Below are positions 49,062 to 57,423 of a DNA stretch of 64,000 nt, one piece after another. A program made the translations under genes and the position numbers. Each line of letters starts with the position of its first letter. The stretch's first letter is position 1. Under the pieces are notes generated by a model. It did not search any database. It was not told where the DNA came from and was given only the letters and a program-made list of their open reading frames with translations. The stretch lies in contig CAIQIA010000002.1 of NCBI GenBank assembly GCA_903871775.1, positions 177,629 to 241,628 of the forward strand, in the 5' to 3' direction. The stretch is from an uncultured cyanobacterium (GTDB taxonomy: Bacteria > Cyanobacteriota > Cyanobacteriia > PCC-6307 > Cyanobiaceae).

Positions 49062-49820
49062 GTGCTGTCATCCCGGGCCCTGGAGGATCTGGCCGACCGC
49101 TGCCTGCGCAGTCGCCAGCCACTCTGGACGGGTTTTCTGGCGCCGCAGGCCTGGGAGGACGCCCTGCGACGGCTGGCGGGACGCGAGGACCTGCAGCTGC
49201 AGGCCGAGGGGGGACACCCCCGCGCCGAACGGCGGCGGCTGGGCTTCAGCCTGGGCCAGGCCACCGAAGGCACCGAGGAGCGTCCTGATCCGGCGCCCCC
49301 TCCCCTGGGCCTGCTGGACCTGACGGGGGATTTTCTCTTCGACCCCGCCAGCGCTCGGGCGGTGACCGCCGCGCTGCAGCAGGTGGGCGCGGCGGCGGAT
49401 GACCTGGGCGATGTGCTGCTGCGCGGGGACCGGGGCGGCCTTCTGATCGTCACCCCCGAGCTGCAGGGCCGGCTCGATGGTCAGCCGGTGCAGGTGGGCA
49501 GCGTGGCGGCACGGCTCGCCGCTGCCCCCTGGGAGCGGCTGAATCCCCAGCCTCTGCAGGAACGGATCGTCACCACCGTCGAAGCGTCCCTGCGGCTGGA
49601 TGCGGTGGCCTCGGCGGGCTTCGGCCTCTCCCGCAGCCGCCTGGCCGACCTGATCCGCCAGGGGCGGGTGCGCATCGACTGGCAGCCGGTGACCAGCCCG
49701 AGCCGGGAACTGCGTCTGGGCCAGCGCGTGCAGCTGGAGGGGCGGGGGGAGCTGGAGCTGCTGACCGCCGACCTCACCCGTCGTGACCGCTGGCGGCTGC
49801 AGCTCCGCCGGCGCAGCTGA
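49062..49820 (+). CDS. Photosystem II S4-domain protein (YlmH-like)
   Basis: A 252-residue protein with a YlmH-like N-terminal body ('RRRLGFSLGQATEGTEERPD', 'LGLLDLTGDFLFDPASARAV') and a C-terminal S4 RNA-binding domain ('LSRSRLADLIRQGRVRIDWQ', 'LRLGQRVQLEGRGELEL'). In cyanobacteria and plastids this family is annotated as a photosystem II S4-domain protein. Known YlmH homologues act in ribosome rescue, so a translation role is equally possible. The start is GTG at 49062. Confidence 0.82.
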   Translation: MLSSRALEDLADRCLRSRQPLWTGFLAPQAWEDALRRLAGREDLQLQAEGGHPRAERRRLGFSLGQATEGTEERPDPAPPPLGLLDLTGDFLFDPASARAVTAALQQVGAAADDLGDVLLRGDRGGLLIVTPELQGRLDGQPVQVGSVAARLAAAPWERLNPQPLQERIVTTVEASLRLDAVASAGFGLSRSRLADLIRQGRVRIDWQPVTSPSRELRLGQRVQLEGRGELELLTADLTRRDRWRLQLRRRS

Positions 49821-49856
49821 TGCGCCAGGCTGGGGTGCTAGGTTGTGAAGCTGACG

Positions 49857-49877
49857 ATCACTGGATCGACCGGTGAT
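49857..49877 (+). terminator. Weak stem-loop after the S4-domain gene
   Basis: atcactgg pairs with ccggtgat (one G-T pair) around a five-base loop, 36 bases after the stop codon and before tRNA-Val. No T run follows. Confidence 0.3.
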
Positions 49878-49940
49878 TCGTCCATGCCTGGCCGACAGGT
49901 TGATTCCGACAGGAACAATCCAGCGGAGGCAGGTTCGTCA

Positions 49941-50012
49941 GGGCGATTAGCTCAGAGGTAGAGCACTACCTTGACACGGTAGGAGTCACTGGTTCGATTC
50001 CAGTATCGCCCA
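49941..50012 (+). tRNA. tRNA-Val (anticodon GAC)
   Basis: A 72-base cloverleaf. Acceptor stem gggcgat pairs with atcgccc. The D-arm is gctcagaggtagagc, the anticodon stem is ctacc / ggtag around the loop ttgacac, and the T-arm is actggttcgattccagt. The anticodon GAC reads GUC and GUU valine codons. The discriminator base is A and CCA is not encoded, so RNase Z processing and CCA addition are needed. Confidence 0.96.
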
Positions 50013-50030
50013 TTTATCTTCTGCGTCTCC

Positions 50031-51404
50031 ATGCGACAGGCGGTCGTGGTCTTCGGTCTTGGTCGCTCCGGACAGGGGGCCGCCCGACTGCTCCTCGCCC
50101 GCGGTGAACAGGTTCGCCTCCTCGACAGTGCCAGCGGACCCGACCTGCAGCAGCGGGCCGATCGGCTCGCCGCGGAGGGAATCACGGTCGAGCTGGGCTG
50201 TCCCCTTGTGTTGTCCTCCTTCCTGGACGAGGGGGCCCTACCCGCCCGCGTGGTGGTGAGCCCCGGCATCCCCTTCGACCATCCGACCCTCGCGCAGCTG
50301 CGCGACCGCGGTGTGGCGGTGGCCGGGGAGATGGAACTGGCCTGGGAGGCGTTGCAGCCCTCCCGCTGGATCGGCATCACCGGCACCAACGGCAAGACCA
50401 CCGTCACCTCGCTGGTGGGCCATCTGCTGCAGCAGGCCGGGCTCGATGCCCCCACCTGCGGCAACATCGGCACCTCGGCGGCGGAACTGGCCCTGGCCTG
50501 CCTGGAGGGCCGCCGCCCCGACTGGCTGGTGGCTGAACTGAGCAGCTTTCAGATCGAAGCCGCCCCCTCCGTGGCCCCGGCGATCGGCGTCTGGACCACC
50601 CTCACCCCCGACCATCTCGACCGCCACGGCACGGTGGAGCGCTACCGCGCCATCAAGGCCTCGCTGCTGCGCCAGTGCGAGCGGCAGGTGCTCAACGGGG
50701 ATGACCCTGACCTGCGGGCCCACGCGGCTGACTGGGCCAACGCCGACTGGGTCGTGAACGGTCCCCGTCGGGATGTGGGCGGCACACCGGCCTGCCTCTG
50801 GGTCGAGAACGGCTGGGTCATGGCCGACGAGGGCCGCCTGCTGCCGGTGGAGGCCCTGGCGATGCCGGGGGCCCACAACCGCCAGAACCTGCTGCTGGCC
50901 ACCGCCGTGGGGCGCCACGCCGGCCTCGACGGTCCGACGATGGAGGCGGCGTTCCGCTCCTTCCCGGGGGTGCCCCACCGGCTGGAACGCATCCGCGAGC
51001 ACGGCGGCATCACGTATTACAACGACAGCAAGGCCACCAACTACGACGCCGCCCTGGTGGCGCTGCAGTCGCTGGACGGCCCCCTGGTGGTGCTGGCGGG
51101 GGGCCGGGCCAAACGTGGGGAGCCGGCGAGCTGGCTGGCGGCCCTGGCCGAAAAAGCCGGTGCGGTGGTGCTCTTCGGTGAAGCCACGCCCACCTTCGCC
51201 GAACTGCTGGGGGCGAGCGCCTTCCCCGGCCGCATCGAACAGCGCGAACACCTCGACCAGGCCCTGCCCCTGGCGGCCCAGCTGGCCGGCGAGCTCGGGG
51301 CGACGTCCGTGCTGCTGTCTCCGGCCTGCGCCAGCTTTGACCAGTACAGGGATTTCGAGCAGCGGGGCGACCACTTCCGGGAGCTGGTGCTGGCCCTGCC
51401 GTGA
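50031..51404 (+). CDS. murD: UDP-N-acetylmuramoylalanine-D-glutamate ligase
   Basis: MurD adds D-glutamate to UDP-MurNAc-L-alanine. The 457-residue product has 'QAVVVFGLGRSGQGAARLLL', the P-loop 'WIGITGTNGKTTVTSLVGHL', 'TLTPDHLDRHGTVERYRAIK', 'NDSKATNYDAALVALQSLDG' and 'VLLSPACASFDQYRDFEQRG'. Length and motifs are normal. It lies 18 bases after the tRNA, and its TGA stop overlaps the GTG start of the next gene. Confidence 0.95.
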   Translation: MRQAVVVFGLGRSGQGAARLLLARGEQVRLLDSASGPDLQQRADRLAAEGITVELGCPLVLSSFLDEGALPARVVVSPGIPFDHPTLAQLRDRGVAVAGEMELAWEALQPSRWIGITGTNGKTTVTSLVGHLLQQAGLDAPTCGNIGTSAAELALACLEGRRPDWLVAELSSFQIEAAPSVAPAIGVWTTLTPDHLDRHGTVERYRAIKASLLRQCERQVLNGDDPDLRAHAADWANADWVVNGPRRDVGGTPACLWVENGWVMADEGRLLPVEALAMPGAHNRQNLLLATAVGRHAGLDGPTMEAAFRSFPGVPHRLERIREHGGITYYNDSKATNYDAALVALQSLDGPLVVLAGGRAKRGEPASWLAALAEKAGAVVLFGEATPTFAELLGASAFPGRIEQREHLDQALPLAAQLAGELGATSVLLSPACASFDQYRDFEQRGDHFRELVLALP

Positions 51405-52297
51405 GGCCCTCCCCCCTGGCGGCGCTGCTGAGCCTGGCGCTGCTGCCGGCGGCCTGCCGGGCCCAGGAACCGGGCCTGGAACCCCTGATCCTGGCGGGTG
51501 CCGCCCGGGCCGGGCATCGCATCGACTGCCAAGGGGGCTGGCTGCTGGAGGGCCGGCCGGTGGAGGTGCGCATCCAGTCGCTGCCGAGGCCTGATGGCAG
51601 CTGGGGGCGGCCCGATGGGGTGCGCATCAGCCATTGCCGGCTGCGGGGGGCGATCAGGGTGATCGGCCTGGGGCGCAACGGCGAGGCCGAGGGGGTGCGG
51701 CTGTCGTCGCGCCAGCCGGGCCACAGCCCCAGGGCCCAGGCCGCCGCCCCCCATGGTGTGGTGCTGGAGGGCCTCGAGCTCGAGGCCGTGGGGCCGATTC
51801 CGGTCTATGCGGGGCCGGGCACCGTCGGCCTGCAGCTGCGCAACAGCCGCCTGACGGGCGAGAGCCGGTCGGTGGCCGTGTATCTCGATGCCGAAAGCCG
51901 CGACAACCTGATCAGCGGCAACCGCTTTGAGCTCAGCACCGCCCGGGAGCGCATCGCCGTCGATGGCTCGGCCTCCAATCGCATCGACGGCAATCGCTTC
52001 AGCGACAACGGCCGGGGCGGCATCTTTCTCTATCGCAACTGCGGCGAAGGGGGCACCGTGCGCCATCAGCCCCCGGTCGGGAACCTGATCAGCGGCAACC
52101 ACTTCAGCGGCAGCGACGGGCCCCCGGCGGTGTGGCTGGGTTCGCGCAACGGCCGCCGCCCCTACTGCGGGCAGGATGCCGGGCTGCCCTTCGGCAGCAG
52201 CAGCGACGACGGTGACCAGGCCGAGCACAACCGGGTGGAGGGCAATGGGGGCGCGAGGGTGCAGAACGACGGCAGCAACAACACGGTGCGGCCCTGA
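51401..52297 (+). CDS. Exported right-handed parallel beta-helix repeat protein
   Basis: A 298-residue protein with a short signal peptide ('LLSLALLPAACRAQEPG', whose Cys may form a lipobox). The rest is a solenoid with the repeated turn 'NLISGNRFELS', 'NRIDGNRFSDN', 'NLISGNHFSGS' and 'NRVEGNGG', the NosD/pectin-lyase pattern. Such folds bind or cut polysaccharides, but no catalytic set is evident. The GTG start overlaps the murD stop, so it is translationally coupled to a peptidoglycan gene and may act on the envelope. Confidence 0.78.
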   Translation: MRPSPLAALLSLALLPAACRAQEPGLEPLILAGAARAGHRIDCQGGWLLEGRPVEVRIQSLPRPDGSWGRPDGVRISHCRLRGAIRVIGLGRNGEAEGVRLSSRQPGHSPRAQAAAPHGVVLEGLELEAVGPIPVYAGPGTVGLQLRNSRLTGESRSVAVYLDAESRDNLISGNRFELSTARERIAVDGSASNRIDGNRFSDNGRGGIFLYRNCGEGGTVRHQPPVGNLISGNHFSGSDGPPAVWLGSRNGRRPYCGQDAGLPFGSSSDDGDQAEHNRVEGNGGARVQNDGSNNTVRP

Positions 52298-52301
52298 GCG
52301 C

Positions 52302-52781
52302 TCAGTTGTGGACCACCAGCGTGCGCACCTGATGGCGTTCGATCAGGGCCGCCAGGGTGTCGAGGGCCGCCCGCTCGCGGAGGCACAGGCAGCCGACCCC
52401 CGGGAAGCAGTTGTGAATGCCCAGGCCCGAGCGGCGGGTGGCGAAGGTGGGCTGCAGGTCGATCCAGAGGTCCTGGCCCCAGGGTTCAGGCCTGCCGACG
52501 CGGTAACGGCCCGGCGGCAGGGGGGCGGCATTGCCCGGCGACCAGAGGCGGTCGGCCCCCTGGCGATCGCGGCGGCCCGAGGCGGCCGCCCAGCGCCGCA
52601 GCACCCGCTGGCCATCGACCAGCTGCAGCTGCCACACCGGGTCACCGCTGGGATGGCGCACCTGGGTGCGGGCCACCGTGAGCAGCACCTCGGCCTGGGC
52701 CGGAGACGCCAGCACGCCTACCCCCAGGAGCCAAGCCAGGGGGACCCGGCTTCTACAGTCGCCGCGGTTCTGGTTGGTCAT
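52302..52781 (-). CDS. Exported YkuD-like protein with a cysteine-rich active-site variant
   Basis: A 159-residue protein with a signal peptide ('LAWLLGVGVLASPAQAEV'). The core resembles a small L,D-transpeptidase: 'PPGRYRVGRPEPWGQDLW'-type strands, then 'GLGIHNCFPGVGCLCLRERA', where 'IHN' and 'GCLCL' stand in the places of the usual His and Ser/Thr-His-Gly-Cys. The signature is degenerate, so catalysis is uncertain. It converges on the beta-helix gene (4-base gap), and its ATG overlaps the start codon of the divergent FkbM gene. Confidence 0.55.
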   Translation of the reverse strand: MTNQNRGDCRSRVPLAWLLGVGVLASPAQAEVLLTVARTQVRHPSGDPVWQLQLVDGQRVLRRWAAASGRRDRQGADRLWSPGNAAPLPPGRYRVGRPEPWGQDLWIDLQPTFATRRSGLGIHNCFPGVGCLCLRERAALDTLAALIERHQVRTLVVHN

Positions 52782-53508
52782 GACGGTCCGCTGGTGGGTG
52801 GGTTCGCGGCTACGGCGGCTCGAGCAACGGCTCACCGGCGCCGTTCGTGTGCCGTTTTACCCCGTCGGCCGCGACTGGCTCTACGACGTGCGCAGCTTCA
52901 GCGGCTGGCCGTCGGCACCGCTGGTGATCGATGCGGGCGCCAACATCGGCCAGACGGTGCACGATCTGCTGCTGGCCTTTCCGGCGGCCCGCATCCATGC
53001 CTTCGAGCCGGTGTCGACCACCTTTGAGCGGCTTCAAGGGCGATACGCGCGCCAGCCCCGGGTGCAGTGCCATGCCCTGGCCCTGGGCCGCGAACCGGCC
53101 CGGTTCCGCATCCCCCTGCACCGGGATTCGGAACTCAACACCCTGGTGGCCGATCAACCGCGCAGCGCCGACTTCAGCGGTGACCACGAAGAGGTGACCG
53201 TCGACAGCCTCGATGCCTTCTGCGCCCGCCAGGCCGTCGCCACCATCGACATCCTCAAGATGGACGTGCAGGGCTGGGAGCTCGAACTGCTGCAGGGGGC
53301 CGAAGGTCTGCTGCGGGATCGCCGCATCCGGTTCATCTACTCCGAGGTCGGTTTCCGCCGCGACAGCACCGACATGCAGCATTTCTGCAGCCTGAACGAT
53401 GCCCTCGAACAGCGGGGCTACTGGCTCTGCGGCTTCTATCAGCCGTTCCGCTGGGGGCCCGACAAGCGCTATCTGGGGTTCAGCAATGCCCTTTACACCC
53501 TGCGCTGA
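52780..53508 (+). CDS. FkbM-family methyltransferase
   Basis: A 242-residue SAM-dependent methyltransferase of the FkbM family, members of which methylate sugars or polyketides. Motif I is 'PLVIDAGANIGQTVHDLLLA'. Then come 'RIHAFEPVSTTFERLQGRYA' and the FkbM marker 'ILKMDVQGWELELLQGAEGL', ending 'IRFIYSEVGFRRDSTDMQHF'. The start ATG at 52780 shares two bases with the ATG of the divergent YkuD-like gene. The aldolase gene follows 5 bases later. Confidence 0.85.
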   Translation: MTVRWWVGSRLRRLEQRLTGAVRVPFYPVGRDWLYDVRSFSGWPSAPLVIDAGANIGQTVHDLLLAFPAARIHAFEPVSTTFERLQGRYARQPRVQCHALALGREPARFRIPLHRDSELNTLVADQPRSADFSGDHEEVTVDSLDAFCARQAVATIDILKMDVQGWELELLQGAEGLLRDRRIRFIYSEVGFRRDSTDMQHFCSLNDALEQRGYWLCGFYQPFRWGPDKRYLGFSNALYTLR

Positions 53509-53513
53509 TCGCC

Positions 53514-54275
53514 ATGCCTGTGCCCGTCAACCTGGCCGATTCGCCCCCAGAGCTGGCTGCCGAACGGCGCCATCGCCAGGAGCGGCTGGCGGGGGCGTTG
53601 CGGATCTTCGGCCAGCTGGGGTTCGGTGAGGGCGTCGCCGGCCACATCACCGCCCGCGATCCCGAATGGCCTGACCACTTCTGGGTCAACCCCTTCGCCA
53701 TGTCGTTCAACCGTGTGCGGGTGAGTGATTTACTGCTCGTGAACCATGGCGGTGAGGTGGTGCACGGCGACCGTCCGGTGAACCGGGCCGCCTTCGTGCT
53801 GCATGCGGCGATCCATGCCCGGCGACCGGAGGTGATGGCCGCAGCCCATGCCCATTCGCCCCATGGCAAGGCGTTTTCGAGCCTGGGCCGCACCCTTGAC
53901 CCCATCACCCAGGACTGCTGCATCTTCTACAACGACCTCTGCCTGATCGAAGCCGAAGGGGGCAAGGTGGTGCTTGAACCCGAAGCCGGCCTGCGGTTCG
54001 CCGACCACTTTCTCGAGGGCAAGGCCGCCATCCACCGCAACCACGGCCTGTTCACGGTGGCTGAAACCGTCGACGCCGCAGCCTTCTGGTTCATCGCCCT
54101 CGAACGTTGCTGCCAGAGCCACCTGCTGGCGGCGGCCGCCGGCACACCGCTGCTGATCCGTGACGAATGGGCGGCCTACACACGGCAGCACATCGGCACC
54201 CCCCAGGCCGGTTGTTTCGGCTTTGCGTCGTACTGGGACGACATTCTCGCCAGTGATCCCGACCTGCTCGACTGA
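53514..54275 (+). CDS. Class II aldolase/adducin-domain protein
   Basis: A 253-residue member of the zinc aldolase family that includes L-fuculose-phosphate aldolase and ribulose-phosphate epimerase relatives. Zinc ligands are in 'AAAHAHSPHGKAFSSLGRTL' and 'IHRNHGLFTVAETVDAAAFW'. 'GFGEGVAGHITARDPEWPDH' is the usual N-terminal motif. The shape fits the subgroup without a defined substrate. It sits between FkbM and a convergent aldo/keto reductase, suggesting sugar or ketone metabolism. This is inference. Confidence 0.82.
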   Translation: MPVPVNLADSPPELAAERRHRQERLAGALRIFGQLGFGEGVAGHITARDPEWPDHFWVNPFAMSFNRVRVSDLLLVNHGGEVVHGDRPVNRAAFVLHAAIHARRPEVMAAAHAHSPHGKAFSSLGRTLDPITQDCCIFYNDLCLIEAEGGKVVLEPEAGLRFADHFLEGKAAIHRNHGLFTVAETVDAAAFWFIALERCCQSHLLAAAAGTPLLIRDEWAAYTRQHIGTPQAGCFGFASYWDDILASDPDLLD

Positions 54276-54287
54276 CACCCGCCCGGT

Positions 54288-55244
54288 TCAGGGTTCATCC
54301 CAGAGGGTCTGAAGGGTCCAGGGGCCACCGTCCAGCACCCAGAACGAACCATCCACGAACCGAAGGTGCTGGTCGAGGGCGGCGATGCGGGCAAGGTCGT
54401 CGGCGCTGAGGTCAAGGTCGGCGGCGGCCAGGTTTTCGCGCAGGCGGGCCGACGACACCGATTTGGGAATCGTCGAAATGCCGCTCTGCAGATGCCAGGC
54501 GATCAGCACCTGGGCGGGGGTGCAGCCGTGGGTGGCGGCGATGGCGCCGATCACCGGGTTCTGCAGCAGCACCGGCGCATCGGGATCCTGCAGAAAGGCG
54601 GGCCGGTCGGGGGAACCGAGGGGGGAATAGGCGGTCACATGGATGCCGGCGGCATTGCAATCACTGACCAGCTGCGGTTGCTGCAGCAGCGGATGCCGTT
54701 CGATCTGATTCACCTCTGGCCGGATGCGGGCATGGTGCAGCAACGGCTCGATCTTGGTGGCCGAGAAGTTGCTGAGACCGATGTGGCGGGTGAGGCCTGC
54801 CTCCACCGCCGCCTCCATGCCCTCCCAGGTCGACGCCAGGGGCACCTGCCCGGGGGGCAGCAGATCAGCGGCCGAGGTGGGAAAGGCCACCCCCGGTCGG
54901 ATCGGCACCGGCCAATGGATCAGGTACAGGTCAAGCCAGTCGAGGCCCAGGTCGCTGAGGCTGGCCTGCAGGGCGGGGGCGACGTTCTCGCGGCCGTGGG
55001 CATGGCACCAGAGCTTGGAGGTGATCCAGAGGGCATCGCGGGTCACCTCACCGGCGGCGATGGCCGCCGCGATCGCCGCGCCGATCTCGGCTTCGTTGCC
55101 GTAGACCCGGGCGCAATCGATGTGGCGATAGCCCAGCCTGATCGCCTCCCGCACCGCCTCGCCCACCTGGCCCGGCTGAGACTTCCAGGTGCCGAGGCCC
55201 AGCAGGGGCATGCGATCGCCATTGGCGAAGACAGCGGTGCGCAT
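54288..55244 (-). CDS. Aldo/keto reductase
   Basis: A 318-residue TIM-barrel oxidoreductase using NADPH. The catalytic set is in place: Asp and Tyr in 'YRHIDCARVYGNEAEIGAAI', Lys in 'LWITSKLWCHAHGRENV', His in 'LYLIHWPVPIRPG'. The NADP end is 'TIPKSVSSARLRENLAAADL'. The Cys in 'DCARVYGN' replaces the more common Thr. The physiological substrate is not clear. It converges on the aldolase gene, and its upstream spacer is shared with the DUF3604 operon. Confidence 0.88.
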   Translation of the reverse strand: MRTAVFANGDRMPLLGLGTWKSQPGQVGEAVREAIRLGYRHIDCARVYGNEAEIGAAIAAAIAAGEVTRDALWITSKLWCHAHGRENVAPALQASLSDLGLDWLDLYLIHWPVPIRPGVAFPTSAADLLPPGQVPLASTWEGMEAAVEAGLTRHIGLSNFSATKIEPLLHHARIRPEVNQIERHPLLQQPQLVSDCNAAGIHVTAYSPLGSPDRPAFLQDPDAPVLLQNPVIGAIAATHGCTPAQVLIAWHLQSGISTIPKSVSSARLRENLAAADLDLSADDLARIAALDQHLRFVDGSFWVLDGGPWTLQTLWDEP

Positions 55245-55324
55245 CGGTCAAGCCAGGCCGCAGAGACGTCTGAACCCTAGGGATGACCGAGGGCCGTGGG
55301 TCCGGCCGGGCAGGGGCGGCGATG

Positions 55325-55354
55325 CTGACGGGCCTGGGTTGGGCGACCTAGAAC
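55325..55354 (+). promoter_or_regulatory. Candidate promoter of the DUF3604 operon
   Basis: CTGACG (55325-55330) and TAGAAC (55349-55354) are separated by 18 bases, in the 136-base spacer between the divergent aldo/keto reductase and the operon. Transcription would begin about 20 bases before the GTG at 55381. The match is loose. Confidence 0.25.
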
Positions 55355-55380
55355 TCTGTTGCGTCTGTCATAAGAACCCC

Positions 55381-57360
55381 GTGGGGCTGTCCGATCGCTT
55401 CCGCCTGCCCGGCAAGGCCGTGGCAGGCCTCGTCGTGATGCTGGCCCTGCCCGCGGCCCTCGCCGGTTCAGCCTCTCCTTCGGCCCGCGTGGTGGATGCC
55501 GATGAAGGGGTGGAGGCCCCCACCCCCACCACCGATCCCGCCAGCCGCACCTATTCGCCCCACGCCGGCCGGCAGTACCCCACACGGGTGTACTTCGGCG
55601 ACACCCATCTACACACCAGCAACTCCGGCGATGCCTTCATGGCCGGTGACCGGCTCGGACCTGAGCAGGCCTACCGCTTCGCCCGCGGTGAGGAGGTGGT
55701 GTCGAGCACCGGGGTGCCCGCCAGGCTGGCTCGACCGCTCGACTTTCTGGTGGTCGCCGACCACGCCGAGGGCCTGGGGCTGATGACCGAGGTGGCCGCC
55801 GGCAATCCGGCCTTCCGCGGCGAGCCGACACTGGATCGGTGGGCGCGGATGATGAGCGCCGGCATGGCCGAAGCAGCCAAGGCGGCCAATGAGGTGGTGG
55901 TGGCCCAGTCCAACAACACCCTGCCGGCGGTGATCAAGGATCCCAAGGTGGTGGGGCCGGTGATGCGTTCGGTGTGGACCCAATCCACCGCCCTGGCCGA
56001 GAAGTACAACGAACCGGGCCGCTTCACCGCCCTGATCGGTTACGAGTGGACCTCGGTGCCTGGCGGCAACAACCTGCACCGCAACGTGATCTTCCGCGAT
56101 GGCAAGGCCCGGGCCGATCAGGTGTTCCCCTTTTCGTCGTGGAACAGCGAAGACCCCGAAAAATTATGGGACTGGATGGAGGCCTATGAGCAGCGCACCG
56201 GCGGCCGGCTGCTGGCGATTCCCCACAACGGCAATCTCTCCAACGGGCGCATGTTCGAGCCGGTGAGTTTCAGTGGTGCCGCCCTCACGGCCGACTATGC
56301 CCGCCGGCGGGCCCGCTGGGAGCCGCTGCAGGAGATCATCCAGACCAAGGGCAACAGCGAAACCCATCCAACCCTCTCACCCAATGACGAATTCGCCGGC
56401 GACATGGGTATCGCCGGCTGGGAGTACGGCAACCTCAGCCTGCAGGGCAGCCCCGAAACCCCCGAGATGCGGCCGACCATGTACCTGCGGGGTGGCCTGC
56501 TGCAGGGCCTTCAGCAGGAGCGGCGGTTGGGGGTGAACCCATTCAGGTTCGGCTTTGTGGGGGGCAGTGACATCCACAATTCGCTGGTGGCCTTCGAAGA
56601 AGACAACTTCTTTGGCAAGCATGTGAATCAGGAGCCGCGACCCGACCGCTGGCAGCACATCTCGAAGGAAGGATTCGGCAAGACCCGCTACACCTGGCAC
56701 TACGAAGCCGCCGGCTATGCCGCCGTGTGGGCCAAGGCCAACACCCGCGAGGCCCTCTGGGATGCGCTGAAGCGACGCGAGACCTATGGCACCTCAGGCA
56801 CGCGGATGACCGTGCGCTTCTTCGGCGGCTGGAATTACGCCGCCCCTGACGCCAGGGTTCGCCAGCTGGCCGAAGTGGGCTATCGCAAGGGGGTGCCGAT
56901 GGGGGGTGACCTGGCCCGGCGGCCGGCCGATGCGGCGGCGCCCACCTTTCTGGTGGCGGCCCTGAAGGATCCGATCGGCGCCAACCTCGATCGCATCCAG
57001 ATCGTGAAGGGCTGGATCGATGCCGAAGGCCGCACCCACGAGAAGGTGTTCGATGTGGTGTGGGCGGGAGATCGGCGCCCAGATGCAGCAGGTCGCCTGC
57101 CGGCCGTGGGCGACACGGTGGACACCACCAGCGCCAGCTGGACCAACAGCATCGGCGCCTCAGAACTGGCGGCCGTCTGGCAGGACCCCCAGTTCAATCC
57201 GGGCCAGCAGGCGTTCTACTACGCGCGGGTGATCGAGATACCCACTCCCCGCTGGACGGCCTACGACGCCTTGCGATTCGGCCTGAAGCTGCCGCCTGAG
57301 GTGCCGCTGAAGCAGCAGGAGCGGGCCTGGACCTCACCGATCTGGTACCGGCAGGGCTGA
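55381..57360 (+). CDS. DUF3604 exported metal-dependent hydrolase, first copy
   Basis: A 659-residue protein with a signal peptide ('GLVVMLALPAALAGSASPSA'). It has the PHP-like metal signature: His76-x-His78 in 'YFGDTHLHTSNSGDAFM', Asp127-His128 in 'FLVVADHAEGLGLM', then 'GNNLHRNVIFRD', 'LAIPHNGNLSNGRM', 'KGNSETHP', and 'GSDIHNS'. Histidines recur at regular places, so it is probably a multinuclear metalloenzyme acting outside the cytoplasm. The substrate is unknown. I chose GTG at 55381; the upstream part of the frame looks non-coding. It heads a five-gene unit and pairs with the paralogue at 60362. Confidence 0.85.
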   Translation: MGLSDRFRLPGKAVAGLVVMLALPAALAGSASPSARVVDADEGVEAPTPTTDPASRTYSPHAGRQYPTRVYFGDTHLHTSNSGDAFMAGDRLGPEQAYRFARGEEVVSSTGVPARLARPLDFLVVADHAEGLGLMTEVAAGNPAFRGEPTLDRWARMMSAGMAEAAKAANEVVVAQSNNTLPAVIKDPKVVGPVMRSVWTQSTALAEKYNEPGRFTALIGYEWTSVPGGNNLHRNVIFRDGKARADQVFPFSSWNSEDPEKLWDWMEAYEQRTGGRLLAIPHNGNLSNGRMFEPVSFSGAALTADYARRRARWEPLQEIIQTKGNSETHPTLSPNDEFAGDMGIAGWEYGNLSLQGSPETPEMRPTMYLRGGLLQGLQQERRLGVNPFRFGFVGGSDIHNSLVAFEEDNFFGKHVNQEPRPDRWQHISKEGFGKTRYTWHYEAAGYAAVWAKANTREALWDALKRRETYGTSGTRMTVRFFGGWNYAAPDARVRQLAEVGYRKGVPMGGDLARRPADAAAPTFLVAALKDPIGANLDRIQIVKGWIDAEGRTHEKVFDVVWAGDRRPDAAGRLPAVGDTVDTTSASWTNSIGASELAAVWQDPQFNPGQQAFYYARVIEIPTPRWTAYDALRFGLKLPPEVPLKQQERAWTSPIWYRQG

Positions 57361-57423
57361 CCTGCCGTCGTGCCGACGGACACGACTCTCGTTAGTGTGC
57401 CGACATTGTTCCATCACCGACGC

